From Magnolia sinica (Eukaryota; Streptophyta; Magnoliopsida; Magnoliales; Magnoliaceae), in contig NC_080588.1 of NCBI RefSeq assembly GCF_029962835.1, positions 62,024,001 through 62,088,000 of the forward strand: DNA of 64,000 bases. The letters run 5' to 3'. The position numbers and the translations under genes were made by a program. This document shows positions 34,265 to 39,460 of the stretch, one piece after another; within the stretch, counting starts at the first letter, position 1, and the number at the start of each line of letters is the position of its first letter. Under the pieces are notes generated by a model. That model was not told the DNA's origin, ran no database searches, and was given only the letters and a program-made list of their open reading frames with translations.

Positions 34265-35529
34265 AGATCCACGTGCCAATTATTATAGTAAGAATGCAAT
34301 TCCTTTATTACCTTAGAACAAGTAACGACCAAACACAAACTTCTGGCCCACTACCCAAGCCTCCAAGCCCAACTGTGATCCTGTAAACCTCATGAGCCAA
34401 TTGAGCATCCCAGCATCTTATAAATCTGCAGAAGTCCAAATGGCAAAGATAAGGCCATGAAGTTAGTGAAACTACTTCACACATGAATACAACAATCAAA
34501 TCTAATGCACAATGGGTCGCATGTCATACAATGATGTGTAGCTTCTCTCCAATGTTAACATGACTATGCATGGTATGACCCAGACACAACCAATTTGATT
34601 CTTTGGTTATGAACTATCTACAGCATGGCCAGCAATGTGGAATATTTGGATTAGCGTGTATGACTGTACTTGTGTATGGATCTACATACTCATCCAGATA
34701 GTATCAAACGGTCCAAAAAAATATATGATATGATTATATCTCACCGCTGACTCTCGGCAACGATCTACTATAACTCAGTCCATCCGAATCAGAAACAGCA
34801 TATATACGTATACATCCATCATCACAACCAAGCGCCATACGCCGACTCTCGCCATGATGTGCTAAAGCATTAAGTTCAACTCCATCATCGCCATCGTCAT
34901 CGTCATCATCATCGTCATCATCAACACCATCATTATCATCATCAGCTTTATCATTCGCAAACCCATTACTGACGACCTTTGAATCGTCAAAAGGCTCAAT
35001 CGCCATCTGCCAGATAGACACCCCAATCGAATCCAATACCACCTGCAAAAATAAAAACAAAACAAAATTGCAAACACTGCTACTGCGAAAAGTGCAAAAT
35101 CAAAAGAAATAAAATGCAGATACCTTCTGCTTCAGCAAGAAAAGATCCCATTCCGAAACTGACCCGTCGATGCTGGAAGAAAACAAACGGCCAGTCGGAG
35201 CCGTGGATTTCGAGTTCGGGCGGCACCAGACGAGAGAAGATACTCTGGAGTCGGGGTTTCCTTGGATAGTCTGCGGGACATGAATTCGCATAGTAACGCC
35301 TCAATGGAAAAAAATAACAGAAAATGAGAAATATACAGAATTTATTTATTTTTTTAATTACCAGCTGGCAGTGCCAGCCGACGGAGCCGGGAGAGACGAG
35401 CCAGATCTCCAGCGAGCCGTCTTCTCGTGCCGCGGCGACCTGGGAGGCGTCGATGCTGGTGGCGAGGGCTACGACCGGAGAGGGTTTCCATTCCACAGTG
35501 GCGTTTCTGTAAATTTGGAGGGTTTCCAT
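2882..35529 (-). CDS. UTP4: UTP4/cirhin-type WD40 protein of the SSU processome (spliced, 3' partial)
   Basis: Seven minus-strand exons give about 543 residues of a WD40 protein matching plant UTP4 (POPCORN in Arabidopsis; CIRH1A/cirhin in human). The family is usually about 700-820 residues, so the C-terminal third is outside the window or lost. UTP4 belongs to the t-UTP/UtpA subcomplex of the nucleolar small-subunit processome, which supports rDNA transcription and 18S pre-rRNA processing. Visible hallmarks are the N-terminus [19 protein letters not shown]-type repeats ([33 protein letters not shown]) and an Asp-rich loop encoded by exon 3. Splice sites are GT-AG and the phases agree at every junction except exon 3 to exon 4, where a short exon appears to be missing. 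The intron between exons 5 and 6 is about 30 kb. Family assignment is from memory of the homologues; function in this species is inferred. Confidence 0.9.
3584..3737 (-). CDS. UTP4: UTP4 exon 6
   Basis: The 154-bp exon runs from acceptor TTTGCAG to donor GTTTGT. It encodes [14 protein letters not shown] through [19 protein letters not shown]. It continues directly from exon 5 (..GSDGQ), although that exon is about 30 kb away. Confidence 0.9.
4147..4440 (-). mobile_element. Short LINE 3'-end-like fragment
   Basis: On the minus strand a poly(A) run (poly-T near 4147-4157) follows an open segment that looks like a LINE RNase-H tail ([19 protein letters not shown]). The similarity is weak. Confidence 0.35.
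4441..5639. other. Intron sequence with no recognised feature
   Basis: AT-rich single-copy-looking DNA. I see no credible coding frame or terminal repeat. Confidence 0.4.
6426..7144. mobile_element. hAT-like non-autonomous element with perfect 8-bp TSD
   Basis: The termini are inverted: left TAGAGCTAGGCATCGAGTCG, right (reverse complement) TAGAGCTGGGCACGGATTGA. Both ends are flanked by the identical 8-mer TTCATTGG (6418-6425 and 7145-7152). An 8-bp duplication and a TAGRGCTGGGCA-type terminus are typical of hAT MITEs. The subterminal regions are packed with GAGTCGAGT-type repeats. A purine-rich block (6640-6830) and a CA microsatellite lie inside. No transposase is present. Confidence 0.85.
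6892..6913 (+). repeat. (CA)n microsatellite
   Basis: An alternating AC tract of about 11 units lies inside the hAT-like element. Confidence 0.85.
7373..7746. mobile_element. Mutator-type foldback MITE with 9-bp TSD
   Basis: The element is almost entirely an inverted repeat. Its ends are GGAAGTGGATTGTGTCC and, on the reverse complement, GGAGGTGGATTGCGTCC. The flanks ATTTTCATG (7364-7372) and ATTTTCACA (7747-7755) match at 7 of 9 bases. Both arms contain the window-wide core module (ATGAGGCAGATCC, CTCAAGTGGACC and, in the other arm, GGGGTGGACGGCGTGGAT). Terminal bases resemble the elements at 19529 and 56992. Confidence 0.8.
7917..8156 (+). repeat. LINE tail plus flank, copy 1 of a three-copy local inverted duplication
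   Basis: This segment (GATGAGTGTCACTCACTCCA through the LINE tail to GAAGCACCAC and CTTTTTAATG) recurs in inverted orientation at 14533-14735 and in direct orientation at 14853-15165. Copy 1 lacks about 50 bp present in the others. Confidence 0.8.
8400..10804 (+). pseudogene. LINE ORF1: RRM-type RNA-binding protein (broken)
   Basis: ORF1 of plant L1 elements binds the element RNA in the retrotransposition particle. The frame opens at or before ACG (8400), reading [13 protein letters not shown] has probably mutated to ACG, since no ATG precedes the conserved region. An RRM follows ([37 protein letters not shown]; about 8540-8770). A frameshift near 9010-9020 moves to the frame with [20 protein letters not shown], the DUF4283-like distal part, and a TAG at about 9343 and more stops near 9797-9990 break it. 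The final open block (10019-10804) is Ser/Pro-rich and ends in TAG directly before the ORF2 ATG. Confidence 0.85.
10805..14154 (+). pseudogene. LINE ORF2: endonuclease / reverse transcriptase / zf-RVT (broken)
   Basis: ORF2 starts at ATG 10805 ([14 protein letters not shown]), the apurinic endonuclease start, with CLQETKV, SVYGPN and, after a frameshift near 11325, [10 protein letters not shown]. Reverse transcriptase follows: [48 protein letters not shown], and the catalytic YADD at 12836-12847 ([10 protein letters not shown]). The thumb region ([20 protein letters not shown]) and zinc-binding tail ([20 protein letters not shown], then HLFIHC) end at 14154. Defects include stops at 11544, 11916, 12703 (Gln to TAG just before GDPLSP), 12989, 13139 and 13672, and frameshifts near 11325, 11960, 12740 and 13430. 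It normally nicks target DNA and primes cDNA synthesis; here it cannot. Confidence 0.9.
14476..14532 (+). terminator. LINE polyadenylation signal and A-rich tail
   Basis: AATAAA at 14476-14481 is followed by an impure A-rich tail (AAAACAAAACAAAAAC type) to 14532, directly abutting the 3' target duplication. Confidence 0.85.
14533..15165. repeat. Large imperfect palindrome of LINE tail and flank
   Basis: Bases 14533-14738 are the reverse complement of about 14853-15060, with a central spacer of about 115 bp holding the MITE core (GGGGTGGACGACGTGGAT, CACAGTGGGCCCCCACA). The arms contain a LINE 3' tail (AAGATAACCACGAATTTATT and its complement) and unique flank (TTGACTTGTTGAAATAATTA). The right arm also continues like 8060-8156, so three copies of the block exist in +,-,+ order around the LINE insertion. 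Confidence 0.85.
15258..15735. mobile_element. TIR-bearing MITE (GGGxxTGTTTGTT ends)
   Basis: Left end GGGATTGTTTGTTACATGGG and right end (reverse complement) GGGCCTGTTTGTTTTGCGGG form terminal inverted repeats about 40 bp long. A TA dinucleotide flanks each side, but the exact target duplication is unclear. A piece of the core module (TGTGTTTTATCCACACCATC) lies inside. No transposase. Confidence 0.6.
15880..18072 (-). mobile_element. Degenerate LINE, minus strand, lacking reverse transcriptase
   Basis: Read on the minus strand from 18072: ORF1 C-terminus ([20 protein letters not shown]), ORF2 endonuclease start ([20 protein letters not shown]), further endonuclease ([16 protein letters not shown]), then directly the zinc-binding tail ([10 protein letters not shown]) near 16800 and an RNase-H-like domain ([20 protein letters not shown] and [19 protein letters not shown]) at 15920-16330. 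A poly-A tail lies at 15880-15890 (poly-T on plus). The reverse transcriptase is deleted. This RNase-H-bearing LINE belongs to a different lineage from the element at 8172. Its upstream part resumes at 20601, after the 2.5-kb hAT-like insertion. Confidence 0.8.
18600..19190. repeat. Two foldback core modules inside the hAT-like element
   Basis: Partial copies of the window-wide module, with landmarks TGGTTCACCTAAGATGCAGA, AATAAATGGACAACATTG, GTGTGGACCACTTGAG and AAATGGATGGATGGTGTAG. Clean ends were not found. Confidence 0.65.
19191..19528. other. Interior of hAT-like element, no gene seen
   Basis: This stretch contains more short GTGGGCC-type and TTTCATGG-type motifs of the MITE modules but no coding frame. 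Confidence 0.4.
19529..20085. mobile_element. Mutator-type foldback MITE with 9-bp TSD
   Basis: Left end GGACGTGGATTAGCTGTGAC; right end (reverse complement) GGGCGCGGATGCGCTACTAA. Both continue into GGTTGAGTAGC and GTGACGTCACC. Flanks GATAAAAAA (19520-19528) and GATAAAAAG (20086-20094) match at 8 of 9 bases. The interior is the core module in inverted arrangement (CCACACCGTCCATCCATTTG and AAATGGATGGACGGTGTGG). Nested within the 2.5-kb hAT-like element. Confidence 0.85.
20601..20750 (-). mobile_element. Continuation of the minus-strand LINE beyond the hAT insertion
   Basis: Removing 18081-20600 rejoins this segment to 18080. It is probably LINE ORF1 sequence but is too short and degraded to prove. 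Confidence 0.4.
20751..22110. other. AT-rich repeats, including a GTAACGG-type element
   Basis: No gene. The part at 20751-20880 has CGATATCGG-type repeats, 20945-21000 resembles 15180-15230, and a LINE-tail-like motif (TTTTATTAAAGGCCCG, minus) lies near 21399. At 21805-22030 there is a short element rich in CGTAATGG/GTAACGG repeats in opposed orientation. Confidence 0.5.
22111..23159. other. A-rich tract and simple duplications
   Basis: A LINE-tail-like start (poly-T then GAGAATTTATTGAAGG, minus strand) at 22112-22140 is followed by an A-rich stretch (22160-22310). GTGCACTAAAGCCCC-type units of about 68 bp occur twice at 23022-23156. No coding function is credible. Confidence 0.5.
23160..23830 (-). 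mobile_element. LINE fragment (zf-RVT end), minus strand
   Basis: Minus-strand frames read [36 protein letters not shown] and [16 protein letters not shown], the zinc-binding end of LINE ORF2, and then a tail similar to other LINEs. A 34-bp unit (AAAATCTGAGGCAA..GAAGAGGT) is tandemly duplicated at about 23580-23650. Frames are broken. Confidence 0.8.
23831..24697. other. AT-rich stretch with GCCGATAC repeats
   Basis: No gene is seen. At 24350-24490 opposed ATACAGCCGTATCGG-type repeats suggest a small decayed TIR element. Confidence 0.4.
25430..26080. repeat. Foldback core modules within the 1.9-kb element
   Basis: Landmarks are GGGCCCCACCTGTGATGAAT, GGGCATGAGCCCAAAAATGA, AAATGGATGGACGATATGG and CATCATAGTGGGGCCCACTC. 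The arms are inverted and a second partial copy follows. Confidence 0.7.
26180..26400 (+). repeat. Purine (GA/GAA) tract
   Basis: About 220 bases are nearly pure A and G on the plus strand (GAGAGAGAGAGAG, GAAGAAGAAGAAG). This is simple sequence; the Lys/Glu frame it creates is not a gene. Confidence 0.85.
26597..26891. repeat. GTAACGG-type short element, left part (interrupted)
   Basis: CTGTAACGGTGGCCGTAACGG near 26637 and CCCATAACAGACAATTACGG near 26790 mark a short element rich in opposed GTAACGG units. A LINE inserted at 26891/29005 splits it; the rest lies at 29005-29100. Confidence 0.6.
26892..29004 (-). mobile_element. 5'-truncated LINE with 12-bp TSD, minus strand
   Basis: AGCTGTTATGGC flanks the element at 26880-26891 and 29005-29016. 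On the minus strand it starts inside reverse transcriptase ([14 protein letters not shown], then a TAA), followed by a long open frame 28846-27995 with [13 protein letters not shown], the catalytic FADD ([13 protein letters not shown]) and [16 protein letters not shown]. The zinc-binding tail ([20 protein letters not shown] and DHLLLSCPF) lies at 27320-27500, and the poly-A tail at 26892-26909 (poly-T on plus). The palm segment is nearly intact, but truncation and stops make it inactive. It is homologous to the 8172 element. Confidence 0.9.
29005..29100. repeat. GTAACGG-type short element, right part
   Basis: It contains CGTAACGGCCTTTACGGCCC repeats and continues the element split by the LINE insertion. 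Confidence 0.6.
29101..29799 (-). other. Unidentified decayed coding-like sequence
   Basis: The minus strand has a short open stretch at 29497-29700 (starting [11 protein letters not shown]) that may continue with 31463-31800 across the 1.5-kb insertion. A LINE ORF1-like region is possible, but I recognise no diagnostic motif. Confidence 0.3.
29800..29882 (+). repeat. 83-bp direct repeat, left copy
   Basis: CCTGGCACCTGCACACCTGC ... TACTACCTCCAT occurs here and again at 31380-31462 with one mismatch that I can see. It brackets a 1497-bp insertion. Confidence 0.9.
29883..31379. mobile_element. GTAACGG-family insertion lacking its left TIR
   Basis: The right end (TATCGGCCGATACGTAACCG, then ATTTGGCATACCCTG) matches the right terminus of the element at 24698-26587. 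The left end begins inside the corresponding interior (GGCGCAAAAAAATTTTTTTT), so the left inverted repeat is missing. The interior is dominated by a tandem array (30191-31020). An 83-bp direct repeat flanks it instead of a normal short target duplication. Confidence 0.7.
30191..31020 (+). repeat. Tandem repeat, about five units of 158-168 bp
   Basis: Units start with GGCCAAAAT/GGCCGAAAT at 30191, 30349, 30516, 30684 and 30852, giving spacings of 158, 167, 168 and 168 bp. Each contains TGCGTAAATAGAAAAAA, TGGCACCCCAAAT, AACATGTTCTACTATGATTA and TTTTTCGAATTTTCAAAAAA. The last unit is incomplete. Confidence 0.9.
31380..31462 (+). repeat. 83-bp direct repeat, right copy
   Basis: Partner of 29800-29882. 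Confidence 0.9.
31463..32637. other. Intron sequence with a short minus-strand coding-like tract
   Basis: Minus-strand 31561-31800 is open ([16 protein letters not shown]) but unrecognised. The remainder to 32637 shows no gene or terminal repeat. Confidence 0.35.
32638..32760 (+). repeat. 123-bp direct repeat, left copy
   Basis: It is identical to 33495-33617 except for a C/T difference in GAGTGACCGTCG versus GAGTGACTGTCG, and flanks a 734-bp insertion. Confidence 0.92.
32761..33494. other. 734-bp insertion of different base composition (possible organelle DNA)
   Basis: It is bracketed by the 123-bp direct repeats. It lacks the TE modules of its surroundings and has a style (TTTCCTTTCAAAGATTGC, CGAATCTAAGTTCTATTCG-like, CCTCGGGCACTCTTCC) that reminds me of plant mitochondrial spacer DNA. 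No gene is readable, so the origin is a guess. Confidence 0.4.
33495..33617 (+). repeat. 123-bp direct repeat, right copy
   Basis: Partner of 32638-32760. Confidence 0.92.
33864..34026 (-). CDS. UTP4: UTP4 exon 5
   Basis: The 163-bp exon has donor GTATTTGG and acceptor ..TTTTTCAG. It encodes [20 protein letters not shown], then [20 protein letters not shown] and FSAGSDGQ, a WD repeat. The phase joins exons 4 and 6 correctly. Confidence 0.92.
34095..34195 (+). repeat. SINE-like repeat
   Basis: ATCATCATCATCTAAGCC followed by TTATCCCAACTATCTGGGGT and CGGCTACATGAATC is a widespread plant interspersed motif that I associate with Au-like SINEs. A second copy is at 53025-53162. The family name is from memory. 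Confidence 0.5.
34235..34263 (+). repeat. (AG)n microsatellite
   Basis: A perfect AG tract of about 14 units in UTP4 intron 4. Confidence 0.95.
34312..34425 (-). CDS. UTP4: UTP4 exon 4
   Basis: The 114-bp exon runs from acceptor TTCTGCAG to donor GTAATA. It encodes [20 protein letters not shown], then [18 protein letters not shown]. It begins with the third base of a codon, so it needs an upstream exon ending in phase 2; exon 3 ends in phase 1. Confidence 0.92.
34745..35042 (-). CDS. UTP4: UTP4 exon 3 with poly-Asp loop
   Basis: The 298-bp exon runs from acceptor TTTTTGCAG to donor GTGAGA. It encodes [17 protein letters not shown], a run of Asp with a few Gly and Val (34887-34943), and [20 protein letters not shown] then SLPRVSG. 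The Asp run comes from an (ATC)n-type repeat on the plus strand and is likely length-polymorphic. Confidence 0.92.
34887..34943 (+). repeat. Trinucleotide repeat in UTP4 exon 3
   Basis: ATC/GTC repeats (ATCGTCATCATCATCGTC) encode the acidic loop on the minus strand. The left breakpoint of the 5.9-kb tandem duplication lies at its edge (34941-34942). Confidence 0.85.
35124..35270 (-). CDS. UTP4: UTP4 exon 2
   Basis: The 147-bp exon runs from acceptor CCCGCAG to donor GTATCT. It encodes [20 protein letters not shown], then [18 protein letters not shown] and LLKQK: 49 codons, phase 0 at both ends. Confidence 0.93.
35362..35529 (-). CDS. UTP4: UTP4 exon 1 (start codon)
   Basis: ATG lies at 35529. 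The 56 codons ([18 protein letters not shown] ... [11 protein letters not shown]) end at donor GTAATT. The start matches the N-terminus of plant homologues. Confidence 0.93.
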
Positions 35530-35835
35530 GGGCGAAGTGTTATTTTGGCGGGGAGAGAGGGAGAGAGGGAGAGGTGGGGTTTTAGGGCGCCGACGGTTGG
35601 GAGGGTTTGGGTTTTAGGGCGAATGAGAAAGAGAGAGCGGTGACGATGGAGAGTTGAAAATGAGGCGGGAATCGAGATGGACGTCGTGGCATCGATTCGC
35701 TAAGGCTCCAGCTTCTTTAACACTGAGGCCCACTTGCTGAGACGGTCCACTGATTAGTTGTGTCAATGGGCCGGTTTCTGTATTTTATCCACTTCGTCCA
35801 TTCATTTTATCATGTAATTTTACGGCTTCATCGAG
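35530..35835 (-). promoter_or_regulatory. UTP4: UTP4 promoter with site II and telo-box-like motifs
   Basis: Upstream of the ATG, on the gene strand, are two telo-box-like CCCTAAAACCC motifs (about 35578-35589 and 35608-35620) and two TGGGCC site II elements (35767-35772 on plus; 35727-35732 as GGCCCA). Telo-box plus site II pairs are typical of plant ribosome-biogenesis promoters and are bound by TCP and Myb-like factors. No clear TATA box is seen. The same region is duplicated at about 41444-41748. Confidence 0.6.
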
Positions 35836-37597
35836 GATAGCTCCTTGCTGGCCTTAATCAAGCAGGGAGCGAGTTCGAAAAGCACCCTTGCTGCATGGCT
35901 GACGGTTTGCGATGACGGAGCGTTGTAGAGCCTCACGAACTCTCTTTCGCCCCCGTGAGTTAAGGCCCAGGGAACCATCCCCGATACCACCTGCTGCAGG
36001 ACAGACGGCCCTTCCTGGTTCGTCTCCTCCCCTCTGGAGGATGCGGTCCTCGTCTCACCTTCCCCTCTGGAAGACGCGGCCCTGGTCTCTTCCTCCTGTC
36101 TCGGAACATCCGTCTCAACGTGTACCGAGTCGGGTGCCGCCTGAGGTTCCGAGGCAGCGACCGCCGTCTCTTCCGCCCTTTCTTCCGGGTCGGGAATTAC
36201 GACGACGGAAGGGGCAGAAGAACTCGCTGGCTCTTTCTCCTTCCGCACCACCCTTTGCCTCTTCGGCGGCCGAGGCTCCGACAGAAGAACTGACCGCGGA
36301 GGAGCCTTCAACTTCGTGACTGCCCTAAGGGGAGGACGAGCTCCAGTCATTTCTGAGGGAGCCGGTTCGTGAACAATCCTGAGATTGGGACGGGCTTCGG
36401 GCAGATCTGTTAAAAAAAAAAAATCTAAGTAATGGCGAAGTAAATCATGGAAAATTCGAAAAATTCAGAAGATACATTTTCAATTGCCTGTAACTTCCGA
36501 ATCTAGACCTGCAAGATGAAGGCGTTTCGGCTGTAGAAGCACCTTCCAAGACCTATCTGCCGGATCCAACGTCCTCAACTCTTTAATCCGAACCGAGGCA
36601 CTGGAGCCGAGCTTCGGCCGCTTCTTCGGAATATCTGCCAGACACAAGCCCGTCAGACTCAGAATATTACAAAAAATGAAAAAGGGCGAGAGAGAGAAGA
36701 CCCAAGTCACCTGCTCTCTGGAATGTCCGAGGAACACGAGCCTCGCAAGACCCGGACTCATCCATCTCCCAGCGACCACATGCCCAAAACCAACGCTCTC
36801 TCCAATGTTTGTTGGAAGTGGGAGGGTCAGTGATCAGGGAACCGCCTCCGCCTCGCCAAGCAGCGAAGACGTAGAAGCCAGGGTAGTTCGGATTCACTCG
36901 CACTTGGTACAGGTGGAGAAATTCGTCGACTGTAAGCGGTGGCTGTTCCATCTCGGCCCACAACACCGCACACCCGAATAAGTTCCTCCACCCATTCGGG
37001 ACTATCTGCCCCGGGGCAATCTGAATGCGAGACAAAACTCCCCGGACGATGGCCTGAAGGGGCAGACGCAAGCCGCATTGCATTGACACTTGGTAAATCG
37101 CGACCGCCCCAGCAGGAGGGTGATCCGGCAAGTCATGCGGACGGGGGAGATAGGTGATGACCGACTCGGGGATGTGATACCCGATTCGGATTCTGTCTAA
37201 GTCCGCCTCAGTTAAAACTGAGGGAACCGGACCGCTTAAATCTTCCCCCGATCCTTCTCCTTCAGACTCGGCGTGCGCCGATTCATCGACAGGAACTGGA
37301 TCAGAGGTTCCCTCGGCAATCAACATTTCATCTTCTTCCTCCTCATCTTCCTCCATGCCCCTTGGAAAGTTAGGCCTTCCCGGGCGGGTTAATAAAGACG
37401 ACCCACCACGAGAAGGAACAACGGAAGCAGGGCGCTCCGCCGGAGCTTCAGTGACTCTCTCAGATAGAAAAGCAGCGTTGGCATCCACTGCTATCTCCGT
37501 CAGTAAGGAAGGCGATTCCGCAACATTCCAGAAACGTTGCGCTTCGCCTTCGTCTCCGGAAGCTCCCCCCTAGGGACTTCGAGAACCCTTATCCGCC
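35836..37597 (-). pseudogene. Antisense spliced ORF of the LTR element (Transposase_28-like domain)
   Basis: From ATG at 37597 (MADKGSRSP, then TAG), an open acidic region leads to IRIGYHIPESVITYLPRPHD, QIVPNGWRNLFGCAVLWAEM and RVNPNYPGFYVFAAW, the signature of the plant 'putative gypsy type transposon' domain (PF04195). GT-AG introns are suggested at 36635-36710, and a possible GC-AG intron at 36407-36487. Exon pieces are about 36711-37597, 36488-36634 and 35836-36406, the last with a basic PPKRQRVVRKEKE nuclear-localisation-like stretch. The in-frame TAG near its start and loss of the natural 3' end make it a pseudogene; its last codons and stop come from host DNA. Its role in the retroelement is unknown. 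Confidence 0.7.
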
Positions 37598-38091
37598 ATT
37601 ATTACCTAATAAAGAGGAAGGAGAAACTCACCGGAGGGAGAAAGGAAAACGGAAATGGCGGAAGGAAGCGCTGACGGTTAAGAGAGAGGAAAGGAATAAG
37701 ATGAAAGACTGAGAAGGCTCCAAAGGGAATGAAAAGTAGGAATGGCAATAGAAGTTCAAAATGTGGGACCCCCACCAATTTATAAGATTGCCATACGGCG
37801 GAAGTAATTAATGGGGAAATGATTCGACGCCTGCATCGATTCCCCCACTCGACACGTGGCACTCGTCGACTGACGACAATAATGCCATTGCTACGTGTCC
37901 AACCCTCATTGGCGGGATGAACGATTTGACGGCTGACGGCGCATGCGATGTCAGGAACCGAACCGCCTCCCGTCAAAGGCGACACGGAACGCATTAAATG
38001 ACTACCTACTGTCTCGGACTAGGTTGTGAACCGACTCAAAACTCGCTACTCCTAAGTGTCATATGAAACACACGGAGTAGGGGGGGCTTAC
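37598..38091. other. Region between antisense ORF and 3' LTR
   Basis: This is probably the antisense ORF promoter/leader (minus) and the untranslated 3' end of the sense element (plus), ending in the polypurine tract at about 38074-38090. Confidence 0.5.
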
Positions 38092-38130
38092 TGTTGGGGA
38101 CAAAAACTACAAGTCCGCAGACTCGGACTT

Positions 38131-38394
38131 AATGCCTCAGGTCACCAAAGGATGTGTCAAATCCGATGCATGATTCGCTAAACCGAGACAAAGGTTGAGT
38201 CGGTTCGGACGACTCATCAATGCCTCGGGTCACCAAAGGATGTGTCAAATCCGAGGCATGATTCGCTAAACCGAGACAAAGGTTGAGTCGGTTCGGACGA
38301 CTCATCAATGCCTCGGGTCACCAAAGGATGTGTCAAATCCGAGGCCTGATTCGCTAAACCGAGACAAAGGTTGAGTCGGTTCGGACGACTCATC
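38131..38394 (+). repeat. Three perfect-length 88-bp tandem repeats in LTR U3
   Basis: Units start at 38131, 38219 and 38307 (AATGCCTCGGGTCACCAAAG). They differ at only a few bases. U3 repeats often act as enhancer-like units in LTRs. Confidence 0.95.
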
Positions 38395-38613
38395 AGCATT
38401 CCGGGCATGCGTCGGGTGGGCCACCTTACCAGATCGACCATCGCAAGATCAAGCCTCATCCCGGATATCTTGGGATAAGATCTCCGACCCCGAAGCTCAC
38501 GGGATCGGATGAAGGCTCGAGATGGGCACGATCCTATCTCCGTGATACCAGGAGAAGATCCCGCGCACAATATCAGGAAGAGAATCCTCGTGCGATTAAA
38601 TGCCCCAGCCAGC

Positions 38614-38620
38614 TATAAAA
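38614..38620 (+). promoter_or_regulatory. LTR TATA box
   Basis: AGCTATAAAAGAGGGACC in the LTR; transcription is expected to start about 30 bases downstream. Confidence 0.75.
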
Positions 38621-38819
38621 GAGGGACCCCTGTCACCTTGAGAGGTACGAAAAGAATTCTCTCTAAAAACTCCTCAATACACTTAGACCCAGAATCCAGG
38701 CCTGACTTTGGCATCGGAGGGTCCCCTGCTCAAGCCAGGGTCTCCTTTGTCCTCTCTCTGTGCAGGTATACGAAGGTCTGAGAGAACGAACCGGATATTT
38801 TCATCAACATCCAAAGTTC

Positions 38820-39460
38820 TAAGTACGCCACATTATAAGAAAGAGCGTGAATTGAATGTCTATCAATTGAAAAAATCTCCATGGCCACAAACTTTAGGAT
38901 CAAGCTGATATTTATTTTTTTCCATCATCCAAGTCTATGTGATTTCATGGACAGGTTACAAATAAACATCACTGTGAGCCGCATGAAGGTTTAAAAAGTG
39001 AAAATCATTATTCTCATTGTTTCCTGTAATGAGGTCCACTTGATGTGCTATATCCACACACAGTCTATCAAAGTTTTCATATCATTCTAGCGCATGAACC
39101 TAAAAATGAAGCTCATTCAAGTTACAATTTGAACACACCACTAAAAACAGTGGGGATTGAATGAACCACTGTTAAAATGTTCTTAGGTCAACTGTAGAGT
39201 TTATTTGCCATCTAACATATTCACAGGATAACCGAAGACACAAATATCAGCTTGATGAGAGCATTCCGTGGCCATAATAAATTTTCCAGTGGTCATTCAA
39301 TTCCTACCTTTTCCTATGGTGTGGTCCACTTGAGCTATGGATCTGCCTTCTTTTTGGGCTCATATACTACAATGATCTATAAAATGGACGGAGAGAGTGG
39401 AGTTGAGAAATACATCATGGTGGGGCCACGTAAATTTCACACATGAATATTCCATTGCTT
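38820..39460. repeat. Foldback core modules, duplication copy 1
   Basis: Landmarks are GTGGTCCACTTGAGCTATGG, TTTTTGGGCTCATA, AAATGGACGGAGAGAGTGGA and CATCATGGTGGGGCCACG. The equivalent in copy 2 is 41762-42335. Confidence 0.75.

Larger units (their letters stand above)
35836..38819 (+). mobile_element. 5'-truncated Gypsy-type LTR retrotransposon with antisense ORF
   Basis: Right part: a purine-rich tract (GGAGTAGGGGGGGCTTA, ending 38090) directly before an LTR TGTTGGGGAC...CATCAACA (38092-38819). Left part: a spliced ORF on the opposite strand. No gag-pol or 5' LTR is present. The empty site in duplication copy 2 (around 41748-41762) shows that 13 bp of target were lost and no target duplication remains at the left, so the element was cut at its 5' side. 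An antisense ORF between pol and the 3' LTR is known in the Tat/Ogre/Grande group of Ty3/Gypsy; lineage assignment is inference. Confidence 0.8.
38092..38819 (+). repeat. 3' LTR (728 bp) with TATA box
   Basis: It begins TGTTGGGGAC and ends CATCAACA, with TGTTG/CAACA terminal inversion. U3 holds three 88-bp repeats, TATAAAA is at 38614-38620, and the downstream region has the GACTTTGGCATCGGAGGGTC motif typical of R-U5 in plant Gypsy LTRs. Confidence 0.9.

Noticed and set aside
35371-35643. Plus-strand open frame overlapping the UTP4 start (and its twin at 41285-41671)
   Set aside because: It is the complement of genuine UTP4 exon 1 and its promoter; GC-rich codon shadow.
36667-37597. Host nuclear gene for an acidic protein
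   Set aside because: The PF04195-type signature and position next to a polypurine tract and LTR make it a retroelement ORF.
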